34,494 nucleotides of DNA from Thiobacillus denitrificans (GCA_002424845.1 DILD01000071.1:22312-56805); one strand, 5' to 3'; positions 9,834 through 18,467 are shown, counted from the first letter of the stretch. Made by a program: numbers and translations. The notes: generated by a model not told the origin, from the letters alone.

Positions 9834-9934
9834 GGGAGCCGAGAGTAGGGAGCCGAGAGTGGTGAGCGGAGAGCACCACGCTCTTAGCTCTTAGCTCTTA
9901 GCTCTCGGCTCTCCACTCTCCACTCTCGGCTCCC
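9834..9934. repeat. 101-bp inverted-repeat element built from short tandem repeats
   Basis: The ends are perfect 13-bp inverted repeats (9834-9846 and 9922-9934; GGGAGCCGAGAGT and its complement). The 12-bp GGGAGCCGAGAG occurs twice with a 14-bp period (9834, 9848). CTCTTAG is repeated three times in tandem (9881-9901). The apex has a 6-bp hairpin GTGGTG/CACCAC around 9859-9879. As RNA it would form one long rod-like hairpin. It fills nearly the whole gap between the DsrC paralogue and the rhodanese gene and ends three bases before the rhodanese ATG. It could be a small non-autonomous repeat element or an attenuator. Confidence 0.75.
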
Positions 9935-9937
9935 CCC

Positions 9938-10786
9938 ATGTTTTCCAACACGCTCGTTACCACTGAAGACCTGGCTGCGCATCTGGACGATCCCAACTGG
10001 ATCGTTCTGGACTGCCGCTTCACGCTGACCGATCCTGATGCAGGTCGTCAGGCCTACGAGAAAGCGCACATCCCGGGCGCGCGTTATGTGCATCTGGACG
10101 ATGATCTCTCCGCTCCAACCGGCGAAACCACGGGACGGCATCCGCTGCCCGATCCGCGCGTGCTGAATGAAAAACTGTGCGCATGGGGCGTCGGCGTCAA
10201 CAAGCAGGTGGTGGTGTATGACGACAGCTACGGCGCCATGGCCGGCCGGCTGTGGTGGATGATGCGCTGGCTCGGCCACCCTGGCGTCGCCCTGCTGGAC
10301 GGCGGCTATCCCAAATGGCTGCGCGAAAAGCGCCCGGTCAACACCGAACAGCCAACGCCGCACCGGGCAGCCTGCGCCTGCCTGCCCGAGCCCACGCAAA
10401 TCGTGGCCGCCGACGAAGTTTTACGCGCATCGCAAACGGGCGAACAGTTGATCCTCGATGCGCGACCGGATCGTCGTTTCAGCGGCGAGTACGAACCGCT
10501 CGACCCGGTGGCCGGCCATGTGCCCGGCGCCGTCAACTACCCGTTTGACGAAAATCTCGACGTGGACGGCACCTTTCTGCCACCCGAGGCGCTGCGCGAG
10601 CATTTCCAGGCGCTGCTCAAGGGCAAGCCGGCCTGGCAGCTCATTCACATGTGCGGCTCTGGCGTCACCGCCTGCCACAACATTCTGGCGATGGAAATCG
10701 CCGGCCTCCCCGGTTCGCGGCTTTACCCCGGCTCGTGGAGCGAGTGGATCACCGATCCCACCCGCCCCGTCGCCACAGGAGAATAA
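9938..10786 (+). CDS. Two-domain rhodanese-type sulfurtransferase (SseA-like)
   Basis: Tandem rhodanese protein of 282 aa that would transfer sulfane sulfur from thiosulfate, mercaptopyruvate or a persulfide. The N-terminal domain (about 10-130) has the structural motif DCRFTLTDPDAGRQAY and GYPKW. The C-terminal domain holds the active loop MCGSGVTACHN with Cys239. The loop CGSGVTA is usual for SseA-type enzymes. The ATG at 9938 has no Shine-Dalgarno because the inverted-repeat element ends three bases upstream, so translation may be leaderless or depend on coupling. No later in-frame ATG keeps the first domain complete. The next gene starts two bases after the stop. Confidence 0.92.
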   Translation: MFSNTLVTTEDLAAHLDDPNWIVLDCRFTLTDPDAGRQAYEKAHIPGARYVHLDDDLSAPTGETTGRHPLPDPRVLNEKLCAWGVGVNKQVVVYDDSYGAMAGRLWWMMRWLGHPGVALLDGGYPKWLREKRPVNTEQPTPHRAACACLPEPTQIVAADEVLRASQTGEQLILDARPDRRFSGEYEPLDPVAGHVPGAVNYPFDENLDVDGTFLPPEALREHFQALLKGKPAWQLIHMCGSGVTACHNILAMEIAGLPGSRLYPGSWSEWITDPTRPVATGE

Positions 10787-10788
10787 CC

Positions 10789-11409
10789 ATGGCCATGCCC
10801 ATTCGCGTCAAAACTGTCTGGTTCAAGAAGGACGGCGAGCGCAGCGCCGAAGAAATTGCCTCGGCCGTGGCCACCACCACCTGGCGCGTAGCCGACAAGG
10901 CCATCGACAATCTGGGCCGAGAGAACTACGACATCATCACGCCCGCGCGGGGGTTCAAACTGATTGCCGAATTCCTCGCCTTTCTGGTGCATTACTGCGA
11001 TCGCATGGCTTATGGATCGCTCTCGCCCGAACGCCGCCTGGCCGTCCTGCAAGCGCTCAGCAACAAACTCGGCGAAGTGATGGAGCAGAACGTGCGCGAA
11101 GTGGTCGGCAAGGACGATCCACGCAACTACAAGCAGGAATTCATCGATTTTCTCAACCGTCGTTTTGCCGATTACAGCGAATTCGAATTCCCTGACGACG
11201 AACACGCCAGCTTCCCGGCATTGCGCTTCCTCGGCCTGCAAATCCGCGACGAGATGGGCGACAGCGACAAGACCTGGATCATGGACCAGATCATGGACCT
11301 CGAAATGCCCGAGATGATGGGCACAGTGAGGAAGAGCTTCAAAGGCCTGCTGTCCGACGCGCCGGTCAAGCGCGGTTTCGGTTCTCCCGACATGCTGCCC
11401 CCCGAATAA
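10789..11409 (+). CDS. Helical 206-aa protein of unknown function
   Basis: I do not recognise this family. The sequence begins MAMPIRVKTVWFKKDG and continues as a mainly alpha-helical soluble protein with no metal or nucleotide-binding motif and a single cysteine in LVHYCDRMAYG. The C-terminus (SPDMLPPE) is probably disordered. The frame extends upstream of 10789, but the ATG at 10789 has an ideal AGGAG seven bases before it and lies two bases after the rhodanese stop, so it is the likely start. A second ATG two codons later is possible. Tight spacing to the rhodanese and, 7 bp downstream, the dioxygenase suggests a common transcript. Confidence 0.8.
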   Translation: MAMPIRVKTVWFKKDGERSAEEIASAVATTTWRVADKAIDNLGRENYDIITPARGFKLIAEFLAFLVHYCDRMAYGSLSPERRLAVLQALSNKLGEVMEQNVREVVGKDDPRNYKQEFIDFLNRRFADYSEFEFPDDEHASFPALRFLGLQIRDEMGDSDKTWIMDQIMDLEMPEMMGTVRKSFKGLLSDAPVKRGFGSPDMLPPE

Positions 11410-11416
11410 GGCCGAC

Positions 11417-12310
11417 ATGGGCAACCCCTTCGACCTCGCCGACGACACCGCCTATCGCGCCTGGCGCGACACCAGGCTCGCGGCCTATCCGCGTAGCGTC
11501 GACGAACTGATCGTGCCGCTGGCCGATCCGCGCCACCTCACATCGGGCGAAATCGCCGCGCTCGAATCGCGCTGCGCGCGTGCCAACATGGCGATCTACA
11601 GCGCACCGCACCTGCCCGCCGCCGACAAGGCTATCCCCAAACAACTGGCGCAGCAGCTCGGCCTGATCCATCTGGAAGGCAATTACCTCGCCGACGAGGA
11701 CGGGCTGTCGAGCATCACCCCGGCGGGCGACGAAGGCAGTGTGAAGGGCGAATACATCCCCTACACACACAAGCCGATCAACTGGCACACCGACGGCTAC
11801 TACAACGCACTCGACCGCCGCATCCTCGGCATGGCGCTGCACTGCGCGCAGGACGCCGAATCCGGCGGCGAGAACGCGCTGCTCGACCATGAAATCGCCT
11901 ATATCCAGCTGCGCGACATCAATCCCGATTACGTCGCCGCGCTGATGCAGCCCGACGCGATGACCATTCCCGCACGCATGGACGAGGACAATATTGCCCG
12001 CCCTGAACAGAGCGGACCGGTGTTCGCGATCGACCCCGAACAGGGTTTTCTCAGCATGCGCTACACCGCGCGTACCCGCTCGATCGTGTGGAAGAACGAC
12101 ACCGTCACACAGGCCGCGGTCAAAACCCTGGCCGGCATCATCACCGGTTCCGAATATATTCTCACCGCCCGCCTGCGCCCAGGCATGGGCCTAGTCTGCA
12201 ACAACGTGCTGCACACCCGCAACGCGTTTTCCGATTCGCCCGGCCACCGCCGCCTGCTGTATCGCGGGCGCTATTACGACCGCCTGAGTTTTCCTACAAG
12301 TGGCCAGTAA
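11417..12310 (+). CDS. TauD/TfdA-family Fe(II)/2-oxoglutarate dioxygenase
   Basis: A 297-aa member of the TauD/TfdA superfamily, which uses Fe(II) and 2-oxoglutarate to hydroxylate a substrate. The facial triad is visible as His124-Thr-Asp126 in NWHTDGYYN and a distal His266 in NNVLHTRNAF, with arginines in SPGHRRLLYRGRYY as candidates for 2-oxoglutarate binding. The substrate cannot be told from sequence. TauD itself releases sulfite from taurine, which would suit a sulfur oxidiser, but no taurine transporter genes are nearby. The start at 11417 lies 7 bp after the upstream gene; an alternative is not apparent. It closes the accessory cluster. Confidence 0.88.
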   Translation: MGNPFDLADDTAYRAWRDTRLAAYPRSVDELIVPLADPRHLTSGEIAALESRCARANMAIYSAPHLPAADKAIPKQLAQQLGLIHLEGNYLADEDGLSSITPAGDEGSVKGEYIPYTHKPINWHTDGYYNALDRRILGMALHCAQDAESGGENALLDHEIAYIQLRDINPDYVAALMQPDAMTIPARMDEDNIARPEQSGPVFAIDPEQGFLSMRYTARTRSIVWKNDTVTQAAVKTLAGIITGSEYILTARLRPGMGLVCNNVLHTRNAFSDSPGHRRLLYRGRYYDRLSFPTSGQ

Positions 12311-12328
12311 GGCTGGCCGTAGCGCTAC
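12302..12328. other. Stem-loop overlapping the dioxygenase stop codon plus a 10-bp palindrome
   Basis: GGCCAG and CTGGCC (12302-12307, 12313-12318) form a 6-bp stem whose loop contains the TAA stop. It is followed directly by the perfect palindrome GTAGCGCTAC (12319-12328). There is no T-run, so termination is uncertain. The remaining gap to 12456 shows nothing further. Confidence 0.4.
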
Positions 12329-12456
12329 AGGTGAGTTGCAATGTGCGTTTTTGATGAAGAACGAACACACGTCGGCCTAAGAGGCCTCGGAAGTTGCTGT
12401 GCCGCCTCCATCATGAATCGAAAAGAAGAAGCAGCAATCCATTTGCCGCCATGCAA

Positions 12457-13332
12457 TCAATCGCCAAGAAGCGAAATCAAAAAATCTACCGTGACTCGAA
12501 CCCGCAAAATATGCCTCAGGTCGCGGTGGTAAGTGATCCAAACCTCATGCCCGGGCAGGGGTGCGTACTCCAAAATTCGAATAAGGCTTGGATTGGCGTC
12601 CGCCAGAATACAGGGCTGAATGGATATCCCCAGGCCGCACACTGTGGCTCTCAAGCGACTGCTTGTGCTGTCACTTTGCAATATGCGATTGCCTGGAGTC
12701 GCATGGTCAAGCAGCCAAATATTCTCCGGTAAACCCGCCAGTTCATCGCCATAGCTAATGATGCGATGCCGCAACAGGTCCGATTCATTTTCGGGGCGGT
12801 CATGCGTTTGCAGATAGTCCCGGCTGGCATAAAGCCCCATCTCCATCCGCGTCAACTGGCGCGCGACCAAGTCGGCGTCCTTAGGCCGAAACAGACGCAC
12901 GGCGATATCCGCTTCACCCCGCGTGAGGTTGGCGGTGCGTGACGATACATTCAGGATCAGCCGGAGATTCGGATACTGTCGATAGAACGCGTCCAGCTTG
13001 GGGATGAGCACCTCGTTGCACAAGCCCTCCGGCAAGGCCAAGCGGACGCTCCCGCGCAATTGCTCGAAATCCCCTTCGACCATTCGTTGAATGCTCTGCA
13101 CCCCACTTTGCATCAGTTGAGCCTGCTCCAACACCCATGCACATTCATGCGTCAGGGTAAGTCCCTTTTTGTGACGCTGAAAAAGTTTTAACCCCAGCGC
13201 TGCTTCAAGTGCGTCAATGTGCCTGCCTACCGTGGGCTGGTTGGAGTGCAGTCGTTTGGCTGCAGCAGACAAGCTTCCTGACTCGGCGGCAGCCAGGAAG
13301 TAGCGCAGATCGTCCCAGTTCAAGCTATTCAT
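12457..13332 (-). CDS. LysR-family transcriptional regulator
   Basis: A 291-aa LysR-type regulator. The N-terminal winged helix-turn-helix (about 6-65) reads DDLRYFLAAAESGSLSAAAKRL and QPTVGRHIDALEAALGLKLF. The periplasmic-binding-like effector domain follows from about 92 (GSVRLALPEGLCNEVLIPKL). The effector is unknown. It is transcribed divergently from the DUF4395 gene, with 89 bp between them, so that gene and the methyltransferase behind it are the natural targets. The ATG at 13332 lies next to a TTCAT-N2-ATGAA dyad, which could be an autoregulatory site. Confidence 0.93.
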   Translation of the reverse strand: MNSLNWDDLRYFLAAAESGSLSAAAKRLHSNQPTVGRHIDALEAALGLKLFQRHKKGLTLTHECAWVLEQAQLMQSGVQSIQRMVEGDFEQLRGSVRLALPEGLCNEVLIPKLDAFYRQYPNLRLILNVSSRTANLTRGEADIAVRLFRPKDADLVARQLTRMEMGLYASRDYLQTHDRPENESDLLRHRIISYGDELAGLPENIWLLDHATPGNRILQSDSTSSRLRATVCGLGISIQPCILADANPSLIRILEYAPLPGHEVWITYHRDLRHILRVRVTVDFLISLLGD

Positions 13333-13344
13333 TTATGAATTAAA

Positions 13345-13373
13345 TTGATTCAGTAATAACTGTGGATGATAAT
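13345..13373 (+). promoter_or_regulatory. Sigma-70-like promoter for the DUF4395 gene
   Basis: TTGATT (13345-13350), 17-bp spacer, GATAAT (13368-13373), about 50 bp before the start codon at 13422. The region is strikingly AT-rich compared with its surroundings. The LysR start codon and a TTCAT-N2-ATGAA dyad lie just upstream at 13328-13339, in position for control by the LysR protein. Confidence 0.6.
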
Positions 13374-13421
13374 TATATGAACAAGCTAGCATGCCGCTCC
13401 GCTATCGAAAAGGAGCACATC

Positions 13422-13898
13422 ATGTCTACGCAGGTCGATCACGCAGAAATAAAGCTGGGCCAGATTCTCACGATGCTGCTGTCCGTCGCGGCGGTTGTGT
13501 TTGCGGAGCCTGTCTACCTTATTGTGCTGGGAGGCGTTTTTCTGGTGACTGCCGTGTACCGACCGCTCAGCCCGTTCGTTCTCATCTACCGGTATGTTGT
13601 CAAACCACTGGGGTGGATACGGTCTGACTATCGCCTGGATAACATTCAGTCCCATGCCTTTGGTCAGTTCATCGGCGCCATTACGGTCATGCTCGCCCTG
13701 GCACTGCTTTATATGGGTTATCGTCAAGCGGGGTGGGCCATCGTCGGGGTTCTGTTCAGCCTGACATTGATCTCCTATCTGGGCTGGTGTGTCGGCTGCT
13801 TTTTGTATTACCAGTTATATCGTCTTGGACTCCAGGGTTTCTTTAGCCATGCGCCGACGGATAGCGCCGCGCGGCGAGGGCAACGGCCTGGAAAATAA
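13422..13898 (+). CDS. DUF4395-type membrane protein
   Basis: A 158-aa inner-membrane protein with four hydrophobic segments (about 12-40, 75-95, 100-125 and the FLYYQLY region). The pattern DYRLDNIQSHAFGQFIGA followed later by CVGCFLYYQL resembles DUF4395 proteins, some of which are linked to thiol or thiosulfate metabolism; the function is not established. The ATG at 13422 has AAAGGAG nine bases before it and a good promoter upstream. A longer frame from 13362 overlaps the promoter and is rejected. The C-terminal tail is charged and probably cytoplasmic. Followed 11 bp later by a methyltransferase. Confidence 0.82.
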   Translation: MSTQVDHAEIKLGQILTMLLSVAAVVFAEPVYLIVLGGVFLVTAVYRPLSPFVLIYRYVVKPLGWIRSDYRLDNIQSHAFGQFIGAITVMLALALLYMGYRQAGWAIVGVLFSLTLISYLGWCVGCFLYYQLYRLGLQGFFSHAPTDSAARRGQRPGK

Positions 13899-13909
13899 TT
13901 GGGGGATTT

Positions 13910-14722
13910 ATGGACGAACAACAACGCAAGCAGATGATTCAGAAGGCATTTAATACCGTGGCAGAGGGCTACGATCATCCTTCGCTGCCATTCTTCCCCC
14001 AAACGGCGCAACGAATGTGGAAGCATCTGTCGCCTGAGCCGAACGCTTGCTGCCTGGATGTTGCCACCGGTACCGGCGTGATGGCGCTCGAAGCGGCAAG
14101 GCATTTACCTGCAGGCTCCGTCGTCGGGGTCGACCTGTCTGACGGCATGCTGCGCCAGGCTCGGGCAAAGGCGCAGGCTCAGCAACTGCGCAATGCCACC
14201 TTCCGCCAGATGGACGTGGATGATCTTGATTTCCCCCAGGATCATTTCGATATCGTCACCTGCAGTTTCGGCCTGTTTTTCATGGGGGACATGGAAGGTG
14301 CAATGCGCCGTCTCGCGCACACCGTGAAGCCCGGTGGGCAAATTGCCATCAGCAGCTTCACGGAAACCGCTTTCTCGCCCTTTGCCCCGGCCTTCTTGTC
14401 CCTTTATGAGGATTTCGGGAAACAAGTCCCACCCTTGTCCTGGAAGCGTCTAGCGAGCGTCGCGGTGATCGAAAAGCTTTATCGTGCTGCGGGCATTACC
14501 GATCTTGTTTTTCATCATGAACCGCTGGGTTACGCGCTTCAATCCGAACAACAATGGTGGGATGTTGTCTGGAACGCCGGTTTCAGGGGGCTGCTTAACC
14601 AGTTGAGTGAAAGCGAGCGTGAAGCATTCAAGACGCAGCATTTTAAAACGGTACGTGCACTGTGCCGCAACGGAGAGAACTGGCTGGACACGAGCGTGAT
14701 CATCGCCATCGGTAGGAAATAG
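13910..14722 (+). CDS. Class I SAM-dependent methyltransferase (UbiE-like)
   Basis: A 270-aa methyltransferase. The SAM-binding motif I is CLDVATGTGVMALEAA (about 48-63), followed by VVGVDLSDGMLRQARAKA (motif post-I) and DHFDIVTCSFGLFFMGD (motif II/III). The order is that of methyltransferases acting on small molecules such as quinones or sterols. The substrate is unknown; it is longer than UbiE and lacks its specific motifs, and the housekeeping ubiE is expected elsewhere. The ATG at 13910 follows GGGGG. It probably shares the transcript of the DUF4395 gene. Confidence 0.85.
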   Translation: MDEQQRKQMIQKAFNTVAEGYDHPSLPFFPQTAQRMWKHLSPEPNACCLDVATGTGVMALEAARHLPAGSVVGVDLSDGMLRQARAKAQAQQLRNATFRQMDVDDLDFPQDHFDIVTCSFGLFFMGDMEGAMRRLAHTVKPGGQIAISSFTETAFSPFAPAFLSLYEDFGKQVPPLSWKRLASVAVIEKLYRAAGITDLVFHHEPLGYALQSEQQWWDVVWNAGFRGLLNQLSESEREAFKTQHFKTVRALCRNGENWLDTSVIIAIGRK

Positions 14723-14853
14723 CCGGGTGAATCGGCCAGGCAGCGACGGCGCTGGAGATGCTTTCTGAGCCCGCCCCTCGAACTCACCGGGGTTCGCACG
14801 CGGCTTAGGCAACAGGTAAAATAGCGGTCTTCGTTTTTCGGCCATCTGCCGTC

Positions 14854-16104
14854 ATGCAGCTTCTCGCCCTTGGGGTCAACCATCACACAGCGCCGCTCGC
14901 GATCCGCGAGCAGGTGGCGTTCGGCCCGGAAAAGCTGGTGCAGGCGCTGCATGAACTGACGCAAAGCCAGCGCGCTTCCGAAGTCGCCATCCTGTCGACC
15001 TGCAACCGCACCGAGCTGTACGTCAACACGCCCTCGCCCGACGAAGTCACGCAGTGGCTTGCCGATTTCCATCACATCGAACGGCGCGAACTTGCACCCT
15101 ACCTGTATGCGCTGCCGCGTGAAAAAGCGGCGCAGCATGCCTTCCGTGTCGCCGCCGGACTCGATTCGATGGTGCTCGGCGAGACGCAAATCCTCGGCCA
15201 GATGAAGCAGGCCGTCCAAACCGCCGAAGAAGCCGGCACGCTCGGCCTGTTGCTGCACAAGCTGTTCCAGCGCACCTTCTCGGTGGCCAAGGAAGTGCGC
15301 AGCAGCACCGAAATCGGCGCCAACTCGGTGTCGATGGCCGCTGCCGCGGTGCGCCTGGCCGAGCGCATTTTCCCCAGCATCAAGGATCAGGCCTGCCTGT
15401 TCATCGGTGCCGGCGAAATGATCGAGCTATGCATCACCCACTTTGCCGCACAGCATCCGCGCCGCATGACCGTGGCCAACCGCACCGCCGAACGCGCCCG
15501 CCCCCTGGCCGAACGCTTCAACGCCGGCGTGATCCCGCTCACCGCGCTGCCCGACGAGTTACCCGACTACGACATCATCATCACTTCCACCGCGAGCCCC
15601 TTGCCCATTCTCGGCAAGGGCATGCTCGAACGCGCGATCAGGCAGCGCCGCCATCGTCCGGTCTTCATTGTCGACCTGGCGGTGCCGCGCGATGTCGAGG
15701 CCGAAGTCGCCGACATGGATGATGTATTCCTCTACAGCGTGGACGATCTCGGTCAGGTGGTGCGCGAAGGCATGGACAACCGCGTCGCCCAGGTGGCGCA
15801 GGCCGAGGCGATCATCGAGACCAGCGTGGAAAGCTTCGTGCACTGGATGGAAGGCCGTGAACTGGTGCCGGTGATCCGCTCGCTGCGCGACAGTGCCGAA
15901 CGCCACCGCCGCCATGAAATCGACAAGGCCGAGAAATCATTGGCGCGCGGCGACGACCCGCGCGCGGTGCTCGACGCGATGAGCCACGCGCTTGCTAACA
16001 AGCTGCTGCATGCACCCACCCATGCGCTCAATCATGCCACGCGCAGCGAGCGCAACCAGTTCGCCCGCCTGATTAGCCAGCTTTACGGGCTGCATCACGA
16101 ATGA
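14854..16104 (+). CDS. hemA: Glutamyl-tRNA reductase
   Basis: First enzyme of the C5 pathway to tetrapyrroles: it reduces glutamyl-tRNA(Glu) to glutamate-1-semialdehyde with NADPH. Catalytic Cys50 lies in STCNRTELY. MVLGETQILGQMK and the NADPH-binding CLFIGAGEMIELCITHFA are typical. The 416-aa length is normal. The pathway also feeds sirohaem for DsrAB and haem for DsrM. The ATG at 14854 lacks a strong Shine-Dalgarno; a TAAAAT hexamer at 14817-14822 is a candidate -10. The stop overlaps the prfA start in ATGA fashion. A common betaproteobacterial gene pair. Confidence 0.97.
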   Translation: MQLLALGVNHHTAPLAIREQVAFGPEKLVQALHELTQSQRASEVAILSTCNRTELYVNTPSPDEVTQWLADFHHIERRELAPYLYALPREKAAQHAFRVAAGLDSMVLGETQILGQMKQAVQTAEEAGTLGLLLHKLFQRTFSVAKEVRSSTEIGANSVSMAAAAVRLAERIFPSIKDQACLFIGAGEMIELCITHFAAQHPRRMTVANRTAERARPLAERFNAGVIPLTALPDELPDYDIIITSTASPLPILGKGMLERAIRQRRHRPVFIVDLAVPRDVEAEVADMDDVFLYSVDDLGQVVREGMDNRVAQVAQAEAIIETSVESFVHWMEGRELVPVIRSLRDSAERHRRHEIDKAEKSLARGDDPRAVLDAMSHALANKLLHAPTHALNHATRSERNQFARLISQLYGLHHE

Positions 16105-17183
16105 AAGCCTCGCTCGCGGACAAGCTCGCTCGCGCCGACGAGCGGCTGGAGGAACTCGACGCCCTGCTGTCGCAACCGGAAATCGCCGGCGACATGGACC
16201 GCTACCGCAAGCTCACCCGCGAACATGCCGACCTCACCCCGGTGGTGGCGCTGTACCGCCAATATCGTCAAGTCGAGGCCGATCAGAAGACCGCCCGCGA
16301 CATGCTCGCCGACCCCGACCTGCGCTCACTGGCCGAAGCCGAACTCGCCGATGGCGAAGCGAAGATCACGCAGCTGGAAACCGAACTGCAGACCGCACTG
16401 CTGCCAACGGATCCCAACGACGAGCGCAACATCTTTCTTGAAATCCGCGCCGGCACCGGCGGCGACGAATCGGCGCTGTTCGCAGGCAACCTCCTGCGCA
16501 TGTACACGCGCTACGCCGAGCGCTGCGGGTGGAAGGTCGAAGTGGTGTCGGAAAACCCCGGCGAAGTCGGCGGCTACAAGGAAGTCATCGTGCGCATCGT
16601 CGGCCAGGGCGCCTACTCAAGATTGAAATTCGAATCGGGCGGCCATCGCGTGCAGCGCGTCCCGGAAACCGAATCGCAGGGACGCATCCACACCTCGGCC
16701 TGCACGGTGGCGGTGATGCCGGAAGCCGACGAGGTCGGCGAAATCGACATCAACCCGGCTGACCTCAGGATCGACACCTACCGTGCCTCCGGCGCCGGCG
16801 GCCAGCACATCAACAAGACCGATTCCGCCGTGCGCATCACCCACTTGCCGACCGGGCTGGTGGTGGAATGTCAGGACGACCGCTCCCAGCACAAGAACAA
16901 GGCGCAGGCCATGAGCGTGCTGGCGGCGCGCCTGAAGGACCGCGAACTCCAGGCGCAACACGCCGCCGAGGCGAGCACCCGCAAGAGCCTGATCGGCAGC
17001 GGCGACCGTTCCGACCGCATCCGCACCTACAACTTCCCGCAGGGCCGCATCACCGACCACCGCATCAACCTCACCCTCTACAAGATCGACGCGATGATGG
17101 ACGGTGACCTCACCGAACTGCTCGACGCGCTGGCGGCCGAGCATCAGGCCGAGCTGCTGGCGACCCTCTCGGGCGAGGGGTAA
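16101..17183 (+). CDS. prfA: Peptide chain release factor 1
   Basis: Recognises UAA and UAG in the ribosomal A site and triggers peptide release. The 360-aa protein has the codon-reading tripeptide Pro-Glu-Thr at 188-190 (family form PxT) and the catalytic GGQ at 233-235 within SGAGGQHINKTDSAVR; the glutamine is the residue methylated by PrmC, encoded just downstream. The start overlaps the stop of hemA. Length is as in Escherichia coli. Confidence 0.98.
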   Translation: MKASLADKLARADERLEELDALLSQPEIAGDMDRYRKLTREHADLTPVVALYRQYRQVEADQKTARDMLADPDLRSLAEAELADGEAKITQLETELQTALLPTDPNDERNIFLEIRAGTGGDESALFAGNLLRMYTRYAERCGWKVEVVSENPGEVGGYKEVIVRIVGQGAYSRLKFESGGHRVQRVPETESQGRIHTSACTVAVMPEADEVGEIDINPADLRIDTYRASGAGGQHINKTDSAVRITHLPTGLVVECQDDRSQHKNKAQAMSVLAARLKDRELQAQHAAEASTRKSLIGSGDRSDRIRTYNFPQGRITDHRINLTLYKIDAMMDGDLTELLDALAAEHQAELLATLSGEG

Positions 17184-17186
17184 GGC

Positions 17187-18053
17187 GTGAAGGGCGCACT
17201 CACGGTCGCCGGCCTGCTCGACGACGCCACCGCCCGCATCGCTGCCGCACTGAAACTCGACACGCGCGGCGCCCGGCTTGACGCCCGTGTGCTCGCCGCG
17301 CACGTTCTGGGGGGGGATGCCGCCTGGCTGATCGCTCACGACACCGATTTACCGGATGACGCCCATGTCGCCGCGTTTGAAACACTGCTGTCGCGCCGCC
17401 TCCAGGGCGAACCCATCGCCTATCTCGTGGGCATGCGTGAATTCTATGGTCACCCATTTGAGGTCTCGCCCGACGTCCTGATTCCGCGTCCCGATACCGA
17501 ATTGCTGGTCGAACTGGCGCTGGCGCGCATACCGCCCGATCAAGCCCTGGACGTACTGGATCTCGGCACCGGCAGCGGCTGCATTGCCATCACGCTTGCG
17601 CTGGAGCGCCCGCTTGCGCATGTCACCGCGCTGGACCGCTCGACCGGGGCGCTGGCCCTCGCCCGGCGCAACGCCGAACGGCTCGGCGCGCGCGTGGAAT
17701 TATTGAAGAGCAACTGGTTCGACGCCCTCGCCTCCCGGCGTTTCGACCTCATCCTCAGCAACCCGCCCTATATCGCCGCCGCCGACCCCCATCTCGCCCG
17801 CGGCGACGTGCGCTACGAACCCCTGAGCGCCTTGGCGTCAGGGCCCGACGGCCTCAACGACCTGCGCCATCTGGTCAGCCAGGCACACGCCCACCTTCGA
17901 CCTGGGGGCACCCTGCTGCTGGAACACGGCTACGATCAGGCGGACAGCGTTCAGTCCCTGCTGCAGGAAAACGGCTTCGACAACCCAGAGAGCTGGGCCG
18001 ACCTGGCCGGCATCCTGCGCGTCAGCGGCGCCAAGCGGCCGGAATCATGCTGA
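17187..18053 (+). CDS. prmC: Release factor glutamine methyltransferase
   Basis: N5-glutamine methyltransferase that modifies the GGQ glutamine of release factors. The SAM motif is DLGTGSGCIAI (about 125-135) and the catalytic NPPY motif is at 192-195 (LILSNPPYIAA). An N-terminal helical domain recognises the release factor. The start is a GTG at 17187, three bases after the prfA stop and preceded by GAGGGG. Its place beside prfA is classical. The product is 288 aa. Confidence 0.96.
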   Translation: MKGALTVAGLLDDATARIAAALKLDTRGARLDARVLAAHVLGGDAAWLIAHDTDLPDDAHVAAFETLLSRRLQGEPIAYLVGMREFYGHPFEVSPDVLIPRPDTELLVELALARIPPDQALDVLDLGTGSGCIAITLALERPLAHVTALDRSTGALALARRNAERLGARVELLKSNWFDALASRRFDLILSNPPYIAAADPHLARGDVRYEPLSALASGPDGLNDLRHLVSQAHAHLRPGGTLLLEHGYDQADSVQSLLQENGFDNPESWADLAGILRVSGAKRPESC

Positions 18054-18065
18054 CCCCAAACCCGC

Positions 18066-18093
18066 TTGACGCCGTTTTTGCCGTGCGTATAAT
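18066..18093 (+). promoter_or_regulatory. Sigma-70 promoter of grxD
   Basis: TTGACG (18066-18071), 16-bp spacer, consensus TATAAT (18088-18093), 40 bp before the grxD start codon. Near-perfect hexamers, so grxD is likely transcribed by itself at a good constitutive level. Confidence 0.8.
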
Positions 18094-18132
18094 TGTTGAG
18101 CATTCCACTCAGGTATTATTCAGGAGCCCCGC

Positions 18133-18453
18133 ATGACCCCACTCGATCGTATCCGCGAACAAGTCACCAACAACACCGTCGTGCTGTACATGAAAGGCAC
18201 ACCCCAGTTTCCGCAATGCGGTTTTTCATCGCGCGCAGCCCAAGTGTTACAGGCATGCGGGGTGAAGGATTTTCTGGCAGTGAACGTACTGGCCGATCCG
18301 GAAATCTTCGAGAACCTGAAGCACTACGCCAACTGGCCGACTTTTCCGCAGCTGTATGTAAAAGGCGAGCTGATCGGCGGCTCGGACATCATGATTGAGA
18401 TGTACCAGAAAGGCGAAATCCAGAAATTGCTGGAAGAGGCGCAAACCGCCTGA
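18133..18453 (+). CDS. grxD: Monothiol glutaredoxin (Grx4 type)
   Basis: A 106-aa CGFS-type monothiol glutaredoxin that binds and delivers [2Fe-2S] clusters together with glutathione and BolA. The active-site CGFS is at 29-32 (FPQCGFSSRAAQ), and the glutathione-binding NWPTFPQLYVKGELIGGSDI is present. The ATG at 18133 follows AGGAG. It has its own promoter and ends at a clear terminator. The product is relevant to supply of Fe-S enzymes such as the Dsr proteins, although it is a housekeeping gene. Confidence 0.96.
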   Translation: MTPLDRIREQVTNNTVVLYMKGTPQFPQCGFSSRAAQVLQACGVKDFLAVNVLADPEIFENLKHYANWPTFPQLYVKGELIGGSDIMIEMYQKGEIQKLLEEAQTA

Positions 18454-18467
18454 TTTCCGATCAGCAC

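Noticed and set aside
9834..9934. Complete insertion sequence or MITE with target-site duplication
   Set aside because: Inverted ends are present, but no transposase and no convincing flanking direct duplication can be seen, so only a repeat element is called.
12341..12732. Short plus-strand frames between the dioxygenase and LysR genes
   Set aside because: They overlap the 3' end of the LysR gene on the other strand and show no protein-like pattern or ribosome-binding site.
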